Positions 63,675 to 64,000 of a stretch of 64,000 nucleotides of DNA are shown here, piece by piece. Location of the stretch: the NCBI RefSeq assembly GCF_963169125.1, contig NC_084798.1, positions 200,317,481 to 200,381,480 on the forward strand, read 5' to 3'. The stretch comes from Humulus lupulus (Eukaryota > Streptophyta > Magnoliopsida > Rosales > Cannabaceae). A program made the translations under genes and the position numbers. Positions within the stretch are counted from its first letter, which is position 1; each line of letters opens with the position of its first letter. The notes beneath the pieces are model-generated. The model was not told the origin of the DNA and searched no databases. It was given only the letters and a program-made list of their open reading frames with translations.

Positions 63675-64000
63675 TTACCTGAATAGCTCGGGATACTTAT
63701 CCCGCATCGCTGTCTCTAACTCCCAGGTTGGTTCCTCGACCTTGCTATTTCTCCACAACACCTTGACTAATGGAATTGTCTTATTCCGTAAAACTTTGTC
63801 CTTCCAGTCCAAAATCTGAACTGGTCGCTCTTCATAGGACAAATATGTCTGTAACTCCAAATCCTCATACTTCAGCACATGTGTTGTATCTGAAACATAC
63901 TACCGCAACATGGAGACATGGAATACATCATGAACTCCTCACAATGACCGTGGCAAGGCCAACCTATAAGCCACCTGTCCAATCCTCTCTAGGATCTCGA
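63675..64000 (-). pseudogene. Chromovirus pol, C-terminal end with chromodomain-like tail (partial)
   Basis: The minus-strand frame contains LRYEDLELQTYLSYEERP-type sequence, VQILDWKDKVLRNKTIPLVK, VLWRNSKVEEPTWELE and YPELFR before a TAA at 63677-63675. The WELE motif is intact here, while the copy at 44830 has I for T before it. Upstream coding (EIL, VAYRLALP) reaches the window edge with a stop near 63900. The element may be more complete outside the window, so pseudogene status is uncertain. Confidence 0.75.

Overview
The window is nuclear DNA of a flowering plant. It shows GT-AG introns, plastid and secretory targeting signals, and dense nested LTR retrotransposons, CACTA and Mutator-like elements. 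I cannot name the species from the sequence. Two host genes look intact; both lie in the first 10.8 kb and converge tail to tail. The other 53 kb is transposable-element sequence, most of it broken.

Host part (1-11,150): a nine-exon serine carboxypeptidase-like gene on the plus strand (469-7068, 479 aa, complete Ser-Asp-His triad) and a seven-exon gene on the minus strand (10788-7750, 194 aa) for a plastid YbaB/EbfC-family protein of the STIC2 type. All exon joins keep frame.

First nest (about 11,150-23,760): a decayed Mutator-like element carrying a DUF1985/Ulp1-protease gene (Kaonashi/KI-MULE type). It is split by a 1.8-kb solo LTR (12,958-14,734), a 5.5-kb CACTA element (15,369-20,848, itself holding a 1.0-kb solo LTR), and a 2.3-kb chromovirus solo LTR (21,221-23,565). 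Each insertion has matching target-site duplications.

Second nest (23,770-49,100): rearranged antisense copia fragments join, at a short microhomology, the 3' half of a Del/Tekay-like chromovirus (pol plus 3' LTR, to 47,311). Its pol is split by a candidate 4.0-kb solo LTR. That LTR is split in turn by a 13.8-kb Tat/Retand-like Ty3 element (27,376-41,201) with two 976-bp LTRs, a second RNase H, 3' tandem repeats and a spliced antisense gene with its own TATA box. The chromovirus LTR sits in a minus-strand Mutator transposase (48,930-47,312).

Third nest (49,085-64,000): a minus-strand Ty3 element (LTR, PBS, leader ORF, gag) is split by a copia element (52,604-61,401). The copia LTR holds a 1.2-kb solo LTR, and the copia RNase H region is split by a minus-strand chromovirus that runs off the right edge.

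The host genes are unrelated and not co-regulated in any visible way. I find no RNA genes, CRISPR arrays or bacterial-type features, and no clear new host system. The features most worth following are the antisense gene of the Tat-like element, the Ulp1-carrying CACTA inside an Ulp1-carrying Mutator-like element, the CTCGAT-rich introns shared by two Mutator fragments, and the ORF in the leader of the minus-strand Ty3 element.
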